From Strigamia acuminata (Eukaryota > Arthropoda > Chilopoda > Geophilomorpha > Linotaeniidae), in NCBI GenBank assembly GCA_949358305.1, contig OX442320.1, positions 7,766,259-7,830,258 on the forward strand: a DNA stretch of 64,000 nt, in the 5' to 3' direction. Within the stretch, counting starts at the first letter, position 1. Each line of letters begins with the position of its first letter. The notes under the pieces are model-generated. The model was not told where the DNA came from. It did not search any database and saw only the letters and a list, made by a program, of their open reading frames with translations. The translations under genes were made by a program, and so were the position numbers. This document shows positions 1 to 12,055 of this stretch, in pieces.

Positions 1-2399
1 CAGAAAATTGAAGAAACTTTTTATTCGACTCCTTTTACCCCCCCTTTTCTTTTCCCATTCAAACTTTCACCCTTTAATGCTATCTGCAAAATATATAGGA
101 CTGTAGTGTTACTGTCATTTGCACGAAACCTAATGAAAAATAGAGCGGGATCTGGCGAGATAAAAATATTTTAATTGTCAGTCAATTTGTGGAAGTTTAA
201 ATGTTTAATTGGATTCAGTTATACTTCTTGGTGAATCTGTTGTGTAGAACCAATGGGAGTTGGTCATAAATACTTTACAGCAAGCGAAGTAGTGAAGGGG
301 GTAGGTGGGATAACGTAGTAGATTTATAAATGCTAGAAACATTAGATATTTCTAGTGGAAATGCATAAATCCAAAATATTAAAGTGTAATGACGACTTTC
401 TCAAATCCTCTAAAATTAATGGCGCTGCAAGCGAACCGACTGGTTATAAATTCGCTAATGTTGTTTGTTTATCTTGAAAATCGAGTGCAAGTTGCGTGGA
501 ATGGAATTTTAGTTTTGGTTTTATTTGGTGGAAAAGTTGATTTTACTCTTCGGTCGCGGCGCAGTAGGGTGTCCGTACTTATGGCAGTGACGCTTCATCT
601 CGTGTCCTCTCTGTCATAGCTTTTGGCACAGCCTCGTTTGGTTGGCATGGAAACCGGCAGACAGATCGCATGTCAGTGTCAGCTGCTGCGTGTTGCAAAA
701 GAAAATTGCAATAGAAGAGATTCGCATGAGTGAATTCACCCAAGGATTTCGTCGCCATGTTTGATAATAAGATGAGACGACATCATTTACACACAATTAT
801 TTTTACGTTTATTGTTATTTCCATTTCTGTTGTGTCAAGCGATGGAGGAGATGCAATTTTGGGCGCGGAGTAAAGAGTTGGGCTTCACTGCTTTGTTTTG
901 TGTTGTGCAGGCAAAGCATGTTTCTGACGAGTTATTTTTTTTTCTTTTTCTTTTTTCTTTTTTTTGTAGAGGGTGCGAGTGTATGTGGAGAGACAAGTTT
1001 GGCGATTATTTCAGTTTGGCTGAGAAATTGAAGAGAATGAAGTAATAGAGGATCCAGTGATGCATAGGGAGGAAACGCGAGCGGCGTCCCGTGGGAGACG
1101 CCGCGCATTCCTAGCGTGTTGTCGGGTGTAGTGGAGTGTGTTTTACTCGTCATGCGAAAAGGGCTAGGTTGAGAAGTTAATTTAGAAGTTAAGGCGAAAT
1201 AGGGGAAGAAAATGAAAATGAGGCTTGTTCTTATTACACGAATAATTTTGAATAATTTTTGAATTTCTAAGAAGAATTTTTTCCTCCCTCTTGATTTAAT
1301 GTGAGGAATTGATAAGGGGAATGGAGGAGATCCGTTTCTGTTGTCGAAAATTGGTTTCGGATGATTTTTGGTCGTGTTACATCGCTTTTCGGTGTAAGCA
1401 TCATTGAGCTTTTAATTTGTAATGAGAAATTTTTGCGTGCTAAGAAGGAAGGAAACGGCAACTCGTTAATTCTGAGACAAGTTTGACAGAAAATGGATTA
1501 AAAATGGATCGAAGCTAAAATTATCCCTTAACTAGATTATGTCATAATGAATATGAGATGTACACGTTCGAGATAAGGACAGGTGACATTTTTTGAATTA
1601 TTAAGAACGTCGATGTCATTGACTTTAATTAGGTAAAAATAAAAGTTTTTCTCGAGGAAAGCGTCAATCATAAAATGGGACTTGATAGCAAAGAGTTTTA
1701 ATGCGATAATTACTCTTGCGGCTCGATGGTCGATACGGCATAATTTTACCAATTATGACACGTCACTCGAAATGATTGTGCAAACGTCAAACGTGACTTA
1801 ATGACACCGCGTTACAGGCAGTTTGCACATACAGAAAACTTTGAAAAGGAAAAAAAACAACACATGGGCGTGATTTTGAACGTTATTAGATTGTGTTTTA
1901 TGTTGATCAAAATTGAATTGATGGCATTAAAAGCAATATAATTTGAATATAATTGAATAAATTGAATGGGTGTGGTTTTTAGTTACATAATTAATGAGAA
2001 TTTTTATTTGAAAAGCAAAGAAAAAAATATTTTTTGTATTTGTAGTAAAAAAAAAGATATAAAACATGGCAGGAAATTAGATTTTTTTTTTGTTCAAATT
2101 ATGGAGGGATTTGTTTAGGATTTATTACCCGAAGTGAACAAATTAGAAGATTCTTTTTGGCGTGACAAAAAAGAGCGATAAGTCATGTTTTGATTTAGTA
2201 TCGTATAGAGCTGAACGGTGTTAAAGCCATGGAATGCAAAGTTATTGCGAAATAATAAGGCAATGAAAAATGCTAATATTTTAAATTGACATTTTGGATT
2301 TTTCAAATATTTTATGAATCATTCGTTCATAACGTAAAATTAAGGAATTAAAGGGTTTTTGGATTTTGTTTTTCAAGTTCAGTAAAGTGCCAAATTCAT

Positions 2400-2760
2400 T
2401 TAGCGAGGAGGGCTATTTAAAGCGTTGTAGGGCGCGAATGATGACGTCATCAATCGTCGATAAGTCATTGGTGCATGGAGATTTATCTTTTAGCTAAATC
2501 GATGCGAAGCAAATTAGTTTGGCGGACGACCTTTGATTTTCAGCAGGGAACATTGGCAATCAAGCTGTCAATCAATGAACGAGGTTGTTCGTGAGCCCAA
2601 GACAAATGGCGACTTACACAAAAGGAACCAATCAGGAAACTACACCCCTCCTCACTCAGACAAAAGAGCAATCAGCTTTCCTGGCGATGGTGAGGTACAT
2701 GCTCATCCCTTTGGGTCAGGGGTCGCGGGGCACGAGGTGACCAGATTGTGATGCGGGCCA
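2400..2760. promoter_or_regulatory. Higher-GC block with CRE and CCAAT-like motifs
   Basis: Contains a perfect TGACGTCA (2442-2449) inside GATGACGTCATC, a CCAATCAGG motif and several CAATCA motifs, with balanced base composition. A 72-codon frame crosses part of it without a recognisable protein. May be a regulatory element of a neighbouring gene outside the window. Confidence 0.25.
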
Positions 2761-5603
2761 AGCTGCAAGAAATTAAACGACGAATAAAAAAAGGGGAAAG
2801 TGGATGAAATTCAACAGTGGTTCGGCAATGGTGCAACTAATTAGCCAATCAATTGAAACTCTTGCACTAAACACGAGAAATTGTAGCGTTTTTGCGATTT
2901 CAAGGTCTCGATTTGATGGATTTTGCCGGATGGCTTAAATAGAATTTGGGGCTTATGTTTGGTGATTTATTAGTAATTTCGGGATTTTCTACGGTTTTGG
3001 TGATTTATTTCTTATTATTTTTATTTTGGTTATAATATTTCATTTATTTTTCCTGGTGGCGATGACGCAATTTCATGTTGATCGATTAGTTGTTAGGTGT
3101 TGCAATCTGTTTTATATAGTGTGTTAGCCCGGTTGCCGCGTCCCATAAAGTGTGTTTAGCGAGTGATGAACCAACATTGTAACGATGCGTTTGACCGGTA
3201 AAAAAAAGTACACGTGTTAAAATTTTTTTTATCGCTCTTAATAAAACGTCACAAATCAGAGCCGAAACGCACGAGACAAAAATGCCATCGCAGCAAATCC
3301 AAGTCCATTTCTGCTTGATCCACGCGGTAACCCAGCGCGCACAATTAATGCATTGGAAAAAATAAGATTATACGACAAACAACAAGTTAACTTGAATTTA
3401 TTCATTTCTTATCGAATTTTTATATACTTTTTATGTGAGGGGAAAAAAATTGATTATGAAGGGTTGTGTTATTATAAAGAGGGTAAGTATGATGCGGCGC
3501 CATTTCCGCTTCAAGTGCTCCATTACTAACGGAAGTAGAGAGCATTGCCTGGATTCCATTATGGTTTTGTCTCCATGTCCTCGTTTTAAAGTGTTGTGTG
3601 CAATGTCATCAACTGACGTATTTACTGATGGGTTTTCTTTTATTTATGTATGCAATGTTAATGCGTATCAGTGTACGGATGATGTGGAAGGGGCAGAAAA
3701 GTTAATGGTAGTTTGTGATTGGTTTCATTGAAGTTAAAATTTAGTGTTGGGGTTATTTTTATACACGCTACAAGGAATTATGAAACAGATAACGTCAGTT
3801 TTTTGATAAGGTTCGGGATTGATTGCGCTAAATGGATGACGAGTAATTCATTTTCGCCGAGATATTTTCTAAAAACATAAATTTTGTCAAAATTGTTTTT
3901 TTTTTTTTAATTTAAAATTTTGAAATTATTGATAAAAAAAAAAGGAGAATAATATTTCTTTTCATGTCGTAATAACAAATCGGATCAATTTTTGCACCGC
4001 AGTAAAAGCACCGCCTTTAACAAAGACGAAGCTTCTCTGCATTACTCAGCCTTATTTATTTATTTATTTACTTATTTTTTTTTGCCCTTTTTTTTTTCTA
4101 TTTGGGATAAAGAGATAAAAGGAGTGTGCGGTGAAGTTGGCGATCAGTTTGTTGTTATCCATTTTGCGAGGATGAAATACAAGTTGGCTTTGTCTTTATC
4201 TGAAGGCACTGCTTGAAGCCAAAAGATAAGAAAGTAGGAAGAAGCGAGCAATGGACTGTTTGTGTTCCACCCACGCGGAACATACGAGCCAAGTTGTGGC
4301 GAAGTGCTCAAGTATTTCCACGCACTAACAAGCTTCCATTTTCAGAGTTAAAGTCCACTTGCAATTACATTTTCATCTTGTGGAGAAACAAAAGTCATTT
4401 ACGAGCGTCGTCAAGGTTTTTCGGGGTAATTAAAAGGTGCGCTGTGGGGTCAGTGTGTTTTCACCTGCACGAGGAAGATAACACGTTGTGTGTCGATTAC
4501 AAAGCGAAAATGTGCCACCTAGGATAAAGTGGATTGTTTCCTTTTTAATAAAAATTGAAACTGGGGATGATATCGACATGTCACCAGTGCTCATGCGCAA
4601 AATAGGTGTGAGCGCGTTCGGCGTCAAAAAAAGCTTCTCATGCGGAAAATTTGTTTCCTTTCTTCATGTGTTTTTCACCCTGGAGACAGCCGGATTCGTA
4701 GTTGCAGAAAATTCTGTTAGGCGTCTGCCTAGCAGTTGCGTCCATTACTTAATTAAAGTTGAGGTGCATAAGGAAAGGGAAGGGAAGGAAGATACGTCCC
4801 TTAGGGCAGGGCTGCGACTTTGCGAGGAAAGGTGACATTGAATTTATGTTTGATTTCCGGTAATTTATCAGATTTGGAGGAAATACATCACGGTGGTCGC
4901 CTTTAAACCTCCATTTTGGGTTAATGAAATGAGCCAATTATTGAATCAGTTATATGGTCGTTTTTATTTTCTCGTGAAATGGTTTTACTTGGATTCTGAC
5001 GGTAATCTCATTATATAAGAAATAAATTGTCGTTATGGGGAAAAGTAAGGAAGGAAGGGAAAAGATGGAAGATAGATATAAAAAAAAAGATGGGCGCATT
5101 GCATTTCAATTTTTTTCCCTTATTGGTTTGTTGGGTTAGGCGACATCTCGAGTTAGAAGTGAAAAACAATTTGGGGAAGTAGATCTAGAAAGAGGAGAAA
5201 AAATGAAATCATAAATGGAAAGCTGGCATTTTTCTTTTTGGATTGTCTTGAATTGACCCCGAGGAACTGAGTGAGAGATGGCCGGGGATTAAGGTTGGAC
5301 TCCTGTCTCTGGACTATTGACCAAAAACGGTCCTCAGCACACATGGAGAACGTAAGCAATAAACTCCAACTGACCACAAACTCCACTCAAGCAAACTTAA
5401 AAAATGACGCACACTGCATTTGGCTTCAATTTTATTTGTTCGGCCATCACAAATTACCAGATGCTTTATGATTGACGCAAGTTTCCCTCTTTTTAATCCC
5501 CCACTCACTTTATTATGTTTTTTTTTTTTTAAATAAAAAAAAAATGAAAATTGTAACTTTATTTTTTTTTTCTTAAAAAAAATAAAAAAGAAATAATTAA
5601 AAA

Positions 5604-5605
<2 letters not shown>

Positions 5606-5631
<26 letters not shown>
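5606..5631 (+). repeat. Poly-T tract, 26 bases
   Basis: Longest homopolymer seen. It lies in a run of T- and A-rich DNA (5518-5640) that produces a long low-complexity minus-strand frame of Lys and Phe. Confidence 0.9.
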
Positions 5632-5635
<4 letters not shown>

Positions 5636-6183
5636 AAAAATTCTGAGTGCAATGGGCATTTTTCCAGCAAATTCGAGAAAACAAGAAAAAAATTAAGCCG
5701 GGGAACAGAAATGTTCGTAGAAACACAATGGTACAAATCAAAACGAAACAAAAACCAGGACCTCGAATCCGGATACCAGCACTCGTATCTTATGTGCACT
5801 GCTACGTTACGTGTTTTATGCATGTTCCTTGCTTTATTTTTTAAGGCAAGTGAAGCACTGTGCTTAGAATGCTACACAAACTTTTATGTTTGTGTTATCA
5901 TTCGGACTGAATAATGTATTGTGGGAATTTTGAAAAACATTCATTAATTAGCTAACTGGAATTTTACTACGAGATAATATAAGTTTTAAAAGCCCAGAAG
6001 TTCACATATGGACTTGATAGTGCAATGTGGAATGATTTTAATGAATATTTAATAGCGGAATTAAGGGGTTTTAAGGCGGAGAAGAAACGTAAAAATAAAA
6101 AATAGGAATTTTTAGCTGTAATTTGAAGTTGTTGTGGTTTGGTGAATCTCTGTATTGCAAAGCTATCATGTTGGACACAGAAG

Positions 6184-6206
6184 GAGAGAGAGAGAGAGAG
6201 AGAGAG
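6184..6206 (+). repeat. (GA)n microsatellite
   Basis: 23 bases of uninterrupted GA. GAGA-factor-type proteins bind such tracts in insects, but no promoter is evident here. Confidence 0.9.
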
Positions 6207-7422
6207 GTTGACTCCTTCTGCAGCCAAAATTATGTTTCCAATGAAATTTAATGGTCGAGCATATTTTACCACCGCATGGCGCTGCATGACCATTTTGTGA
6301 GCGGTATACAGAGAGTTAAGTGGGAACAGCAGTGCAATAAAATAGGAGCAAATGAAAATAAGAAAAGCAAAAAAAAAAGGTTGAAAGTTATACGTTAAGA
6401 AAAAAGGGTTTCAACGGACACGTAATGGGATTAAAGGAAAGTTTGAGCAATTTGATCAATTTATACAATTTTAAATTAAGCGTAACTGTACAAAGGAACT
6501 TTTAGCTCGTCAAAATGTCAATTTTAACTTTACACTATGTTAGCATGTAAAAACAAAGCGATTTACACTCGTTTGAATGATTTTATGGACCACTACAGTG
6601 TTATGATTTCTTATCTTGTGGTAAATGGTGTGCAACTTTGAGTGGACATTTGTCGTCACTTGGTTTTATAGGAAAAAATAGTTTGCGTTTCGTGTGTAAG
6701 TTTCTGGTAATGATTAAAGGGTTAATTTTTAGCCAAAGCGTTTTTTGATGGGGGCACAAAAGTACATCATCTCGGGGTGTGTCACGGCGTTGTCTGGGCG
6801 TGCGAGTTATGACGTGGCGGGTGCTAACTGCACAACCCAGGTAAATCAAGTGGCTGCCGAGTGTAGGGGCTGCCAGCGACGGATGCATAAATCAGAGTAG
6901 TACATAACTACCGCCTATCCAAATCTCACGCCCTTGTGTATGACGTAACCTGCCCTAAATTCCATCATTTAATTAGGCACGATTCCATCAAAATTAGTAT
7001 TTATTGTCATTATTAGTAATTTTATGTTATTTGTGCTTGAAGGTAAATTTTATTCGCATAGTTTTCTGTTGTTTTTATTGGTGAGAAGAATGGGGAAGGG
7101 TTGGGATGATTATCAGGCAAATGAATGGCTCTTTGTAACCCACTTTGACTTTGCTATAATAGATTAATTATTCGCTGTCTTGAATGCACTAAATTTTTTC
7201 TTCTTCTTTTCTTACTTTGCCATAATGAACGGAGTTCATTTTTCACACTGTCATTTTGTGTTTCAGCTCTTATTTCTCTTTAATTTGTATAAATTTGAAA
7301 TGAATTCAGTTAATGGGTCTGGTTGCAGAAATGTAGAAAAGGATTTTTATTTCTTGAAGTTTTATTTTATTTGCTAGAATAGTCATCAACTATTCTATTA
7401 ATTTTTTTTTTTTAAAGTAAAA

Positions 7423-7458
7423 AGTGAAGTGGAGAGTGAAGTGGAGAATGAAGTTGGA
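7423..7458 (+). repeat. Short tandem repeat, 12-bp unit x3
   Basis: Two exact copies of AGTGAAGTGGAG followed by one diverged copy (AATGAAGTTGGA). Confidence 0.8.
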
Positions 7459-8129
7459 TTTTTAAGTTTTTAGATTAATACACAGACTGATGATTTCAGA
7501 TTGGGATTTCAACGTGATGAGGTGAAGTTTAGAATGGAAAAAATTAATTAATGAAAAGGAAAATTTATTGTTTGCTTAAAAATATATAAAGCAGAAGTTT
7601 CAACAATGAGAACGGGGACTTAAATGCGTATAAATATTTAACAATTTCATGGTACCGTAAAATAATTTTTTTTTTCTCGGGTTAATATAATGCTAAATAT
7701 TCCCAAAAAATTCATATATTTTAGGATCTTAGTAATAATAATGTGTGCAGGGGGTTTGTTTGTAGTTTTATTACTTTGTACTTTAACAGTTTTTCTATGT
7801 TAAATAATAGAAAAATTGATAAGCATTGGCCAAAGCCGGTGTAGCTGCAAGTTAGTTTTGTGGAACAAAGCAAACATCACAAAATGGCGGAGTAGGAATT
7901 AAATGTGACACTGCGCTCTCTGGAGGGAGCTTGAAATGGGCATTAGTTGACAGTTTATAAAATTTTGTAAGGTCAGAGAGACGGAATTAGGTTAAAGACT
8001 GGAGATAAATTCGGAAGACAGTGTGCATAGCTTGAGCTGTCAACTGATAAAATGTTGAGTTGAATTCATATGGGTAAAACAAAAGTGTACTTAGTGTACT
8101 TATGGGCCAATAATCATGGAGTCGGACTG

Positions 8130-8143
8130 GTTGCCAGGGCAAC
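8130..8143. promoter_or_regulatory. RFX X-box GTTGCCAGGGCAAC
   Basis: Near-perfect imperfect-palindromic X-box (GTTGCC, 2-nt spacer, GGCAAC), the binding site of RFX factors. No gene start was recognised nearby. Confidence 0.45.
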
Positions 8144-8963
8144 GACAAGAGATGCGCTAGCTTCGGGTCCTTAAGTGGCTCGTGACAAGTTGGTCGTATT
8201 GATTGGAGTTGGGGAAGAAACGCGTCTATTGGCCTTTCATCTGGTTAAGCTTCTGGATAAGCATTAAGTGCGATTGTTTCTTCATTTTTCTCCACGGACA
8301 CACTTTAACCAGTTTCCGCTCTATCCGCTCTACAATCTCGGTACACATCTTTGGGTTCCTTGGAGATGCTGGGGTCTTTCGGATCACGCGAGCGCGCATT
8401 AATAAATTCGTTTTGGGGTTGTTTAGGTGGACACCGGCCAAAGTTGAAAACAATTGTACTGAAGCATGGGAAATTGGTAGTAGAAATTTGGGATTTCCTC
8501 CGATTCATTTAGTTTTCGTGCAGCTGCGGTAATAATGGTTAATTAGGCATTGGGTTAAAAGGGCTTGTAATAAGACCACTTAAAGCTAATTTGATAGGAA
8601 GCAAAACAAAGAGTAAATAATGTTTATGATTGAAAAGTAAATTATGCAAAATGTTTGACTGGGAAATGGGAAAACAAACCCTCGGAGCAGACTGTCTTTA
8701 AATATTTACAGTTGTTTAGTGACTTTGGGCAGTGCAATGTCTCGCTGCAGATCTGTTAGATTAAACAATGAAAAGAAATCTTTGTTTATTCTAACTGAAG
8801 CTGCACTTATTTGAGCTCGTGTAGGTTCGCTGCTTTAAGTTTGGGGATGAGCATTCACTAGTGGGACAATTGAAATAATTTCGCTTTTTTTAATTTTGTT
8901 TTTTTTTATTGTTAAGCTGTATTAACGCGAAGTCTGCATTTCTGAATAAATTGCAATTACTTC

Positions 8964-8988
8964 TAATCAGCTTTTTAAAAGCTGATTA
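8964..8988. repeat. Perfect palindrome with 12-bp arms
   Basis: TAATCAGCTTTT and its exact reverse complement flank a single T. The ends carry TAATC/GATTA, a homeodomain core. Could be a protein-binding site or a cruciform; no gene is adjacent. Confidence 0.7.
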
Positions 8989-9107
8989 AAAGTCACTTGA
9001 TGAAGTTAAGTGGTAATGACTAAACAAGGCACAATATTGTTTAAAAGAAAATTGCAAGCGGATGATTCTGTATAATTAAGTTTTTAAAGTTGAAAAGTTG
9101 CAGGTAG

Positions 9108-9245
9108 ATTGCCAATCACAAGTACGGCCAGATAAAAAGCATGCAATCCGAATCCAGAGGCATGCGCTACTGCAAATCTCTGGTCTCTAGTTTTCTAGAC
9201 ACGTGCACTAACCACTATGCCATTCAGGAGTCCACCAAACCACAG
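9108..9245 (-). mobile_element. tRNA-derived SINE relic
   Basis: On the minus strand an A-box-like TGGCATAGTGGTTAGTGCAC (its TGGCATAGTGG core is the complement of 9212-9222) is followed about 57 bp later by a B-box-like GGATTCGGATT (complement of 9145-9155). The A-box half matches metazoan tRNA genes very well. The distance is long and the B box has an extra base, and no cloverleaf can be drawn, so this is a tRNA-derived retroposon or pseudo-tRNA rather than a working tRNA. Ends are approximate and no clear target duplication was seen. Confidence 0.5.
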
Positions 9246-10058
9246 ACAGCAAGCTCCTAACAGCCGCAAGAGGAGACATGCAATGTCAGTTTAATACTAC
9301 AAAGAGTACGAGTGACATTTTCTCAGGCTGAATACGTTTTTCTTGTTTAATTTTTTCTTTAACCGTGTTTGCCCATGTACATGTGGTTATCTACGAGCAA
9401 AGATGGTTGTACTCGGATTATTTGAAGCTTTTGGATCAATAGGTGCAATCAAAGTTTGTTTTTTGGACAGATTGGACAGCAAAACATCTAAAACAGCAAA
9501 ATAGAAGCCAGGACTAAAAAAAAGTGTGCCATAATTCGTTAATTGGATGAAAATAATAGAATTTTAATATTCATTTTATGTTTAAAACTCAAAACAGACA
9601 CAAATGAAATATTCCGGCACACATTCATAGTTAAAAACATGTTTTTGTGTTGAGTTTTTGCTGTGTATAGATACACCAAAAGCCATATAAAACACAAGCT
9701 TTGAATGCACTTAACGTTCGCGAAGTTGTTCATTTTAATGTGCAACGACACTCCGCGCGCTGTTTTTTGTTTAGGGGAGGGTGAATGAAGTGGGTATAGG
9801 ATGGAATTTTCTCCTCTCTCTTTAAACTGCAAAAGCCGGGACAGATAAATATGAATATTTTAAAAGAATAATATTTAAAATGAGTGAAGCATCGTAGAGC
9901 TATAAAAGCAGCAGCTTAAGAGCATTATGGCTGGGTAGTAGAGGGAGACGGAGGGGAGAGAAATGAAAAATACGGTGGCTGCTTCTTTTGATCAACTTTT
10001 ATCCCCTTCATTTAAGATTGAAACGTTTTCAACTTGGTTAACACATTGGCCACTGAGT

Positions 10059-10440
10059 GTCGCGGGAATCGCGCACCCTATTGGTTAAATGGGTCTGTCG
10101 TCACGGCAACGGGAGAGGTGGGTGGGCCATCTTTGACCCGGCGGCCATCTATCAATGCCGACAAGGATCTGCGAGGTGGTGACACGGGGCGCCCCATCGC
10201 GGAACGCCAGCTCACTCGCCCAGAAAGATAAGGCCAGCGTTGCCGCTTTTCTTTGCGGCGGCTGCCGCGGGTGGCGCTCTTATCGCGCCTGCGCCAAGTG
10301 GAAGAGGAAACGGCGGCGTCTCGTCTCCCCCTATCGGCGATGGCGAGAGTCATTATTCTTTATGACTTGGTCTCTGAGTTACACGTGTTTCTATCACGGT
10401 CTACATATGTAGTCTTCTGCACCATGTTATCGCTCGTCTG
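10059..10440. promoter_or_regulatory. CpG-rich islet, possible promoter
   Basis: Abrupt CpG- and GC-rich block in AT-rich DNA (TCGCGGGAATCGCG, GGCGGCTGCCGCGGG). It has CCTATTGG (inverted CCAAT), GGCCATCTTTG and CGGCCATCTAT (YY1-like) and CGTCACGGCAAC (RFX half-site-like). A (GA)n tract borders it at 10461-10486. It resembles the Musashi promoter island in composition and could be the promoter of the candidate gene whose possible exons begin at 11997, or of a minus-strand gene. No exon 1 could be assigned. Confidence 0.4.
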
Positions 10441-10460
10441 ACTCTGCACTTATGTAAAAA

Positions 10461-10486
10461 GAGAGAAGGAGAGAGAGAGAGAGAGA
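10461..10486 (+). repeat. (GA)n microsatellite beside CpG islet
   Basis: GAGAGAAGGA followed by 16 bases of GA, directly downstream of the CpG-rich block ending near 10440. The combination is typical of GAGA-associated promoters in insects. Confidence 0.85.
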
Positions 10487-11996
10487 AATCCATCGGCAAA
10501 AATGAAATGGCTCACGATGGTTAATAGATTTTTGAATAAGTGCCTCTTATTCGGTGCATGGAACTGTCGTTATCTTTTTTCCTCTTCTTCTTCTTGAGCG
10601 AGCTAAGGTTGGATTTTGTGCGTTATATCGGTTGGTTGGCTGAAAGGCAGTTAAGACGTGATGATGTGAGATTTGTTGTTATTGAGCCGGTTTCGATTTT
10701 GTTCGCTTTTCTTTTACTAATTGAAAATGCAGGAGGAGGTTATTGGGAGGATTTGTGCCGTTATTGGTTGGTATTGATGTGGGTTTGGTTTGTGGATTGT
10801 GGTGGGGAATTGTATTCGAGTTAAATGGGATGTTTTAGGAGGAATAAAGGAATATGAATGGATTGAGTGGATGAAATAACGCTGGGATTGTCGTTCTACG
10901 TGAGAATTGTGACAATGTTCGTGAAATAATTCGGGGGAAAAGTTTGAGTTTTGTGTATTGGAACTAAGCTGTAGACGGTAAATGCCAAAACTTGAACGCA
11001 ATTTGAACGACTGACAGGCGGTTTGAAATGTCGCAACATTTTCTATTGAAAAGAAAATGACACATTACTATAAGGGAATGAAATTCAGCTTGAATGTAAA
11101 TTGAATATTTATTTTATTTCGATGTATTAAAGTATTGACTTGGATTTCGCTTTCGCTTCAGTTTGCTGCAATGGCGAAATGTAAATATAGGAACATGCGT
11201 TATCTCCGATTTGTTCTTCAACTAAAGGGTTTTCTTCTTGCGTAGTATTTTCTTTTTTTTTTTTTAGTAAATATTAAACTCGATATGAACAAAAGTAAAA
11301 AACAAAAAGAACAACATGATGTGTAATGACTTTTGCTTGACCTTGTCTTGCTCAATTTACGATTGTAAGGGAAGAATCTGATCCTGTTATCGTTTTCTTT
11401 TCTTTTGTCATTTTTCAAATCATTTTGTTTATTTCAATGGTCGATAAACAAAATCGATTTGAAGCTAATGTAAATAAATAAAGAAAAAAATAGGGAGGGG
11501 GAAAAAAGGTTTATGAATTTGTGTAGTTTGGGTCTAACAGATTGGAATCTGCAGGTCAAATCTGCAATTTTTTTTTCTGCTTCTTTTTTGTGAAAAGAAT
11601 TTTTGATGGATGGTTTGATTACCAACGGTTTGAGCTGGCGCTTCTCCCTCAATGTCGGCCGCCATTTCTCTTTGGCATCCTTTTCATAGTGGATGACATT
11701 TACGCTCGCAAACGTTTCCCTCAATACAACGTTGTGACGGTAATTTTAATAACATTTCGGATATAAATCAGATTTTTTTTATTTTTGATATTTTTGATGT
11801 TTTTCTTTTGCATTTAATTTTATATACTATAAATTTTTTTTTTGTGTTTTATAGTGTATAGACGACATATTTGAAATGTGATAATAAATTAGCTTCAATA
11901 TAGATTTGTTTTTTAAAATTGCTTCTTTAATGTTTTGGTAAATGTAATCAAGAAATAAATTAATTAATTTTTTTCTTTTTTAAATTCTATTTGTAG

Positions 11997-12055
11997 TGAT
12001 AACGAAGGAAATTCGTTTTTCGAGCTGCTTTTGAAAATGCCGGAACTTAGTTTGG
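11997..12055 (+). CDS. Candidate internal exon of an unidentified upstream gene (1 of 3)
   Basis: A 59-nt segment between a strong acceptor (long pyrimidine stretch, then TTTGTAG) and a strong donor (TTTGG|GTAAGTTGG). One frame is open: DNEGNSFFELLLKMPELSL, needing two bases from an upstream exon and leaving one base. The FFELL core is faintly like a GoLoco motif, but the Gln/Arg positions that define GoLoco are absent. Chance matches this short are common in AT-rich DNA, and no first exon was found. The function is unknown. Confidence 0.2.

Larger units (their letters stand above)
1..9107. other. Left flank: no gene recognised
   Basis: AT-rich DNA with scattered frames under 110 codons, most of them poly-Phe, poly-Lys or poly-Leu. 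Apart from the block at 2400-2760, the (GA)n at 6184, the 12-mer repeat at 7423, the X-box at 8130 and the palindrome at 8964 I see nothing to annotate. It could be intergenic, or an intron of a gene that starts outside the window. Confidence 0.5.

Noticed and set aside
5314-5823. Minus-strand frame of 169 codons, the longest in the window
   Set aside because: It runs through the poly-T/poly-A tract at 5518-5640, so much of it is Lys and Phe repeats. No domain, no splice or promoter support.
5755-5830. tRNA-like B box (GGATTCGAGGTCC on the minus strand)
   Set aside because: No matching A box at the right distance and no cloverleaf; could be a very decayed SINE copy but unsupported.
11997-12055. 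GoLoco motif assignment for the FFELLLK peptide
   Set aside because: The Asp/Gln-Arg residues that define GoLoco after the FFxLL core are missing, so no family name was given.
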